Shown here one piece after another: positions 5,751 to 8,901 of a stretch of 8,901 nt of DNA (positions are counted from its first letter, which is position 1; each line of letters opens with the position of its first letter). A program made the translations under genes and the position numbers. Below the pieces are notes generated by a model. The model saw only the letters and a list, made by a program, of their open reading frames with translations, had not been told where the DNA came from and made no database searches. Source of the stretch: REEP01 sp964517265 (GTDB lineage Bacteria > Pseudomonadota > Alphaproteobacteria > Rhodospirillales > Defluviicoccaceae); contig CAZFBS010000075.1 in the NCBI GenBank assembly GCA_964517265.1, forward strand, positions 1-8,901, written 5' to 3'.

Positions 5751-5772
5751 GACATTCTCAAACGGGCTCTCA
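5751..5772 (-). repeat. Right terminal inverted repeat of the IS
   Basis: Starts GACATTCTCAAACGGG and ends CTCTCA, the exact reverse complement of 4863-4884. TCTCAAACGG occurs twice here (5756-5765 and 5768-5777), the second copy straddling the element's edge. The flanking target therefore resembles the IS tip. Confidence 0.92.
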
Positions 5773-5786
5773 AACGGCCGCCGCGC

Positions 5787-5807
5787 GGCCTCGGCAAGAG
5801 GCCTTTT
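5787..5807 (+). terminator. Rho-independent terminator, probably the displaced recA terminator
   Basis: Perfect 6-bp GC-rich stem GGCCTC-GGCAA-GAGGCC followed by TTTT, reading on the plus strand. It is 15 nt past the IS and 148 nt before alaS. With the IS removed it would lie about 20-25 nt after the recA stop, the normal place for a recA terminator. Its present position means transcripts from recA must cross the whole element to reach it. Confidence 0.75.
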
Positions 5808-5955
5808 GAGTATGAAAACCGCGCGGCTCAACCTGGCCGCGCACTTCCCTCCGGTCCATCCTGTTGGGCGCCAACCGTGCCGAGCGCGCCCCCTCCGCCC
5901 CCCGCCACGCGTCTGGTGGTTCCCTTTTTGCGCGTAATGCCGTAAATAAAGGGTC
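5808..5955 (+). promoter_or_regulatory. alaS upstream region; presumed promoter, no clear boxes
   Basis: Since a terminator precedes it, alaS should have its own promoter in this stretch. I cannot point to convincing -35/-10 boxes. Two GC-rich hairpins are visible: GCGCGGC-N8-GCCGCGC (5821-5842) and GTTGG-GCG-CCAAC (5863-5875). An AT-richer patch, TAATGCCGTAAATAAAGGG, lies just before the start codon and includes the ribosome site. No T-box or known riboswitch is recognisable. Confidence 0.35.
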
Positions 5956-8607
5956 ATGCAGACCGTCAATGACATTCGCAAGGCCTTTCTCGGCTTCTTT
6001 GCCCGGCACGGCCATCGCATCGTGGAGTCGAGCCCGCTCGTTCCGCGCAACGATCCCACCTTGATGTTCACCAATGCCGGGATGGTGCAGTTCAAGAACG
6101 TGTTCACCGGGGTCGAGAAGCGCGACTACAACCGCGCGGTGACATCCCAGAAGTGCGTACGCGCTGGTGGCAAGCACAACGACCTCGAGAATGTCGGCCA
6201 TACCGCCCGCCATCACACCTTCTTTGAAATGCTCGGCAACTTCTCGTTCGGCGATTATTTCAAGGATGTCGCCATCGACTTGGCATGGTCGCTGGTGACG
6301 AAAGAATTCGCCTTGCCACCGGAGCGGCTGTTGATCACGGTTTTTGCCGAGGATGACGAGGCCTTCGATTTGTGGAAAAAGATCGCCGGCCTGCCCGACA
6401 GCCGGATCATCCGCATTGCGAGCTCGGACAACTTCTGGGCGATGGGCGAGACCGGGCCTTGCGGTCCCTGCTCGGAGATTTTCTACGATCACGGTCCGGA
6501 TATTCCGGGCGGGCCGCCGGGTACCCCGGAGGCGGACGGCGATCGCTTCATCGAGATCTGGAACCTCGTGTTCATGCAGTATGAGCAGGTGACGCCGGAA
6601 CAGCGGCTGCCTCTGCCGAGGCCCTCCATCGACACCGGCATGGGCCTGGAGCGGATGGCGGCGGTGCTGCAGGGCACCCACGACAACTACAAGATCGACT
6701 TGATGCAGGCGCTGATCCATGCCTCAGCCGAATTTTCCGGAACCGATCCGGAGGGCGAGCATCGGATTTCGCATCGGGTGATCGCCGATCATCTTCGTGC
6801 CTGCAGCTTTCTTATTGCCGACGGGGTGATCCCGGCCAACGAGGGGCGCGGGTACGTTCTGCGCCGGATCATGCGGCGGGCGATGCGGCACGCGCAGCTG
6901 GCCGGCTGTCAGGAACCGCTGATGTGGCGGTTGGTGCCGGCCCTGGTGGCGAAGATGGGTGGGGCCTATCCGGAGCTGGTGCGCGCCCAGCCGCTGATCA
7001 CCGAGACTCTTCGCCTCGAGGAGACGCGGTTCAAACGTACCCTGGAGCGCGGCCTGCGGCTGCTCGACGAAGCCACTGCATCACTTCCGGATGGTGGCGT
7101 GCTCGACGGTGAGACCGCATTCAAGCTGTACGACACGTACGGATTTCCGCTTGATCTGACCCAGGATGCGCTGCGCGGCAAGGGAGTGGGTGTCGACACC
7201 GACGGCTTCGAAGCGGCGATGGATCGCCAGCGCGCCGAGGCGCGCAAGAGCTGGACCGGATCGGGCGAGGCGGCCACCGAAGCGCTGTGGTTCGCCATTC
7301 GCGATGAAGTCGGTGCTACCGACTTTTTCGGCTACGACACCGAAAGCGCCGAGGGCAAGGTCGTCGCCATTGTCCGCGACGGCGCGCAAGTTGAGAGCGC
7401 CGCGGCGGGCGAGGACGTCATTATCGTCACCAACCAGACCCCGTTCTATGGCGAGTCGGGCGGTCAGATCGGCGATACCGGCGAGATCCGAGGCGGCGAG
7501 GGTCTGCGTTTCGAGGTCACCGACACGCAGAAGAAGGTGGGCGATCTGGTGGTCCATCGCGGCCGCATCCTGGAAGGTGGTGTGCGGATCGGCAACACTG
7601 TGGTTCTCGATGTCGATGGCGAGCGGCGGGCGGCAATCCGCGCCAACCATTCGGCGACCCATCTTCTCCATGCGGCATTGCGTCGGCAGCTCGGCAATCA
7701 CGTCACCCAGAAGGGCTCGTTGGTCGCGCCGGATCGACTTCGCTTTGACATCTCTCATCCCAAGCCGATTGCTCCGCAGGAGATCGTGGCGGTGGAAGAC
7801 GACGTGAACGCCCAGATCCGGCGGAACGCCGATGTGACGACGCGGTTGATGGATCCCGAGGCTGCCGTCGCCGCGGGGGCGATGGCGCTGTTCGGCGAAA
7901 AGTATGGTGACGAAGTTCGGGTGGTCTCGATGGGGCTCGACGACGATGTCTACTCTGTCGAGCTTTGCGGCGGCACCCACGTTCGACGCACGGGAGATAT
8001 GGGATACTTCAAGATTGTTTCGGAAAGTGCGCTCGCAGCCGGCGTTCGCCGCCTGGAAGCGGTGACCGGTGCTGCAGCCCAGGCACACGTGGTGCAGGAG
8101 GAGGCGGTCTTGCGCGAGGCGGCCTCGCTGCTGAAGGCGGCGCCGGCGGATTTGCCCGGGCGGATTGCCGCGCTTTTGGAGGAGCGGCGCAAGCTGGAGC
8201 GAGAGTTGGCCGATACCCGCCGCGCGCTGGCCACCGGCGGCGGCCAGAGTGCCGCAATCAGGACCGTGGCTGGAATCAAGTTCTGCCCGCGGCTGCTCAA
8301 CGGCGTGCCGGCCAAGGACCTGAAGGGCCTTGCCGATGACCTCAAGAAGCAAATCGGCTCCGGCGTCGCGGCTGTGATCTCCACTGCCGAAGGCAAGGCA
8401 TCGCTGGTGGTTGCAGTGACGGCCGATCTAGTCGACCGGATCAGTGCGGTTGACCTTGTTCGTGTCGGATCGAGCGCACTTGGCGGCAAGGGCGGCGGCG
8501 GCCGCCCGGAAATGGCGCAAGCCGGTGGGCCCGACTCCGCCAAGGCCGAGGCGGCGCTCCAGGCGATCGAGCACGCGATCGAACGGACGTTGGTCGACGC
8601 CGCCTAG
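5956..8607 (+). CDS. alaS: Alanine--tRNA ligase (alanyl-tRNA synthetase)
   Basis: An 883-residue cytosolic class II synthetase that charges tRNA-Ala with alanine and clears mischarged Ser- or Gly-tRNA-Ala; close to the 876 residues of E. coli AlaRS. The aminoacylation domain shows the conserved stretch TNAGMVQFKNVF, KCVRAGGKHNDLENVG and HHTFFEMLGNFSFGDYF, and motif 3 as DTGMGLERMAAVLQG. The editing domain has both zinc-binding halves, HSATH (H565, H569) and CGGTH (C671, H675), so editing should work. A coiled-coil linker (LPGRIAALLEERRKLEREL) leads to the C-Ala/DHHA1 domain with GGKGGGGRPEMAQAGG near the end. The ATG at 5956 agrees with family N-termini (NDIRKAFLGFF). AAAGGG precedes it at only 2 nt, a short spacing. 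It follows recA as usual in alphaproteobacteria, but here the IS and a terminator intervene. Confidence 0.98.
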   Translation: MQTVNDIRKAFLGFFARHGHRIVESSPLVPRNDPTLMFTNAGMVQFKNVFTGVEKRDYNRAVTSQKCVRAGGKHNDLENVGHTARHHTFFEMLGNFSFGDYFKDVAIDLAWSLVTKEFALPPERLLITVFAEDDEAFDLWKKIAGLPDSRIIRIASSDNFWAMGETGPCGPCSEIFYDHGPDIPGGPPGTPEADGDRFIEIWNLVFMQYEQVTPEQRLPLPRPSIDTGMGLERMAAVLQGTHDNYKIDLMQALIHASAEFSGTDPEGEHRISHRVIADHLRACSFLIADGVIPANEGRGYVLRRIMRRAMRHAQLAGCQEPLMWRLVPALVAKMGGAYPELVRAQPLITETLRLEETRFKRTLERGLRLLDEATASLPDGGVLDGETAFKLYDTYGFPLDLTQDALRGKGVGVDTDGFEAAMDRQRAEARKSWTGSGEAATEALWFAIRDEVGATDFFGYDTESAEGKVVAIVRDGAQVESAAAGEDVIIVTNQTPFYGESGGQIGDTGEIRGGEGLRFEVTDTQKKVGDLVVHRGRILEGGVRIGNTVVLDVDGERRAAIRANHSATHLLHAALRRQLGNHVTQKGSLVAPDRLRFDISHPKPIAPQEIVAVEDDVNAQIRRNADVTTRLMDPEAAVAAGAMALFGEKYGDEVRVVSMGLDDDVYSVELCGGTHVRRTGDMGYFKIVSESALAAGVRRLEAVTGAAAQAHVVQEEAVLREAASLLKAAPADLPGRIAALLEERRKLERELADTRRALATGGGQSAAIRTVAGIKFCPRLLNGVPAKDLKGLADDLKKQIGSGVAAVISTAEGKASLVVAVTADLVDRISAVDLVRVGSSALGGKGGGGRPEMAQAGGPDSAKAEAALQAIEHAIERTLVDAA

Positions 8608-8857
8608 GGTCAGTGGTGTTCACTCTAGGGTTATGATTGCCGATGCGGGGGCGATTGGATGCCGTGGCCTGTCGGTGTTGCGGCGGAGCGGGTAACCGCT
8701 CATTTTGCGTTTGACGCCGCGGAAGTTTCGGCGGTGACGGCAGGCGGCACGGCGTTCTTGAAGATTTTCGTCGAGGACAGCCTTATGAAACCGGCCCCTG
8801 TTCCGAAGGGGGAACGGCGCCGGTGGCGGGAAGCTTGCGACGGACCACGCGGACGGC
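8608..8857. other. Region after alaS with no recognised gene
   Basis: About 250 bases with no convincing coding sequence on either strand. Visible structures are an imperfect hairpin overlapping the alaS stop (CCTAG 8603-8607 with CTAGG 8625-8629, and AGTG with CACT inside), CGCCG/CGGCG (8715-8719/8729-8733), and a larger GC-rich inverted repeat, CCGGC...GTTCC/GGAAC...GCCGG (8791-8823). None is followed by a T-run. One of these may end the alaS transcript, but I cannot say which. Confidence 0.5.
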
Positions 8858-8901
8858 GTGGAGGAAGGAGAGCCGGTCCGGGTCTTCATCGGCTTTGAGC
8901 G
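8858..8901 (+). CDS. Possible start of a gene running off the window
   Basis: In the frame starting at GTG 8858 the sequence reads VEEGEPVRVFIGFE and stays open to the window edge. The VRVFIGFE string looks like the first beta strand of a cytosolic protein, and some glycosyltransferase-like proteins begin similarly. Fourteen residues cannot establish a family. There is no ribosome site before GTG 8858; the purine-rich GAGGAAGGAG (8861-8870) lies just inside the frame, with no ATG/GTG/TTG well placed after it. The frame is open from 8789. Confidence 0.3.
   Translation, partial: MEEGEPVRVFIGFE

Larger units (their letters stand above)
4863..5772. mobile_element. IS5-family insertion sequence, apparently intact
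   Basis: An element of about 0.9 kb bounded by perfect inverted repeats and filled by a single transposase on the minus strand. The repeats are perfect over 22 bp if T4863/A5772 are counted. The likely true ends are GAGCCCGTTTGAGAATGTC (4866-4884) and its complement (5751-5769), giving about 904 bp. On that reading the flanking triplets are TGA on the left and TCA on the right. IS5 elements of the IS1031 type duplicate TNA, so the shape fits, but the two triplets are not identical direct copies. It is inserted between the recA stop and a rho-independent terminator. Both ends and the transposase look undamaged, which suggests recent arrival. The subgroup is inference. Confidence 0.9.

Noticed and set aside
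4890..5945. Plus-strand 351-residue open frame across the IS
   Set aside because: Antisense to a transposase with a complete DDE triad; it crosses the IS boundary and shows no protein family.
5715..6107. N-terminal extension of the transposase into the alaS region
   Set aside because: It would reach beyond the IS end and overlap the alaS start antisense; transposases of this family begin near the ATG at 5714.
7081..8352. 423-residue minus-strand open frame inside alaS
   Set aside because: A codon-bias shadow of alaS, whose conserved motifs are on the plus strand.
8800..8815. GTTCCGAAGGGGGAAC as a LexA box
   Set aside because: The half-sites are inverted with an 8-base gap, not the direct GTTC-N7-GTTC arrangement of alphaproteobacteria; more likely part of a GC-rich hairpin.
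8659..8898. Short open frames on both strands after alaS
   Set aside because: Composition is Arg/Pro-rich as in noise from GC-rich DNA, with no recognisable motif and no supporting ribosome site.

Overview
The window comes from a GC-rich bacterial chromosome, most likely an alphaproteobacterium and perhaps of the Rhodospirillales. The reasons are the recA–alaS order, a RecA N-terminus with the LRLVD...MD pattern seen in that class, an alphaproteobacterial-type SOS box (GAAC-N7-GTAC, one mismatch from GAAC-N7-GAAC) in front of recA, and families common in that group (DmeF-type metal exporter, UdgX, DUF427). The order-level placement is inference.

Layout. Positions 1-600 are non-coding and repeat-rich. 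They hold five copies of a 39-nt-class REP-like palindromic element, a ~140-bp duplicated block carrying a head-to-head pair of them, and a 15-bp tandem repeat. Next comes dmeF (631-1620, +), a cobalt/nickel cation-diffusion-facilitator exporter. It converges on an NAD(P)-binding atypical SDR protein (1660-2304, -), with a hairpin between the two. Divergent from the SDR gene is a DUF427 gene (2427-2951, +), which abuts or overlaps a UdgX-type uracil-DNA-binding glycosylase gene (2957-3562, +). An intergenic region with the SOS promoter leads to recA (3775-4860, +).

Three bases after the recA stop sits an apparently intact IS5-family insertion sequence (about 4863-5772) with perfect terminal inverted repeats and one full-length DDE transposase on the minus strand. 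Just beyond it is a strong rho-independent terminator (5787-5807) that reads as the original recA terminator, now separated from recA by the element. alaS (5956-8607, +) follows, complete with synthetase, editing and C-terminal domains. The last ~290 bases show no convincing gene until the extreme end, where an open frame beginning V-R-V-F-I-G-F-E runs off the window.

How the genes relate. recA and the neighbouring udgX form a small DNA-repair neighbourhood, and recA looks LexA-controlled. The DUF427-udgX junction suggests translational coupling. dmeF and the SDR gene are independent accessory or housekeeping functions. I did not find a clear multi-gene novel system. The points most worth a second look are the UdgX protein with its variant histidine loop, the IS that separates recA from its terminator, and the composite palindrome array upstream of dmeF.
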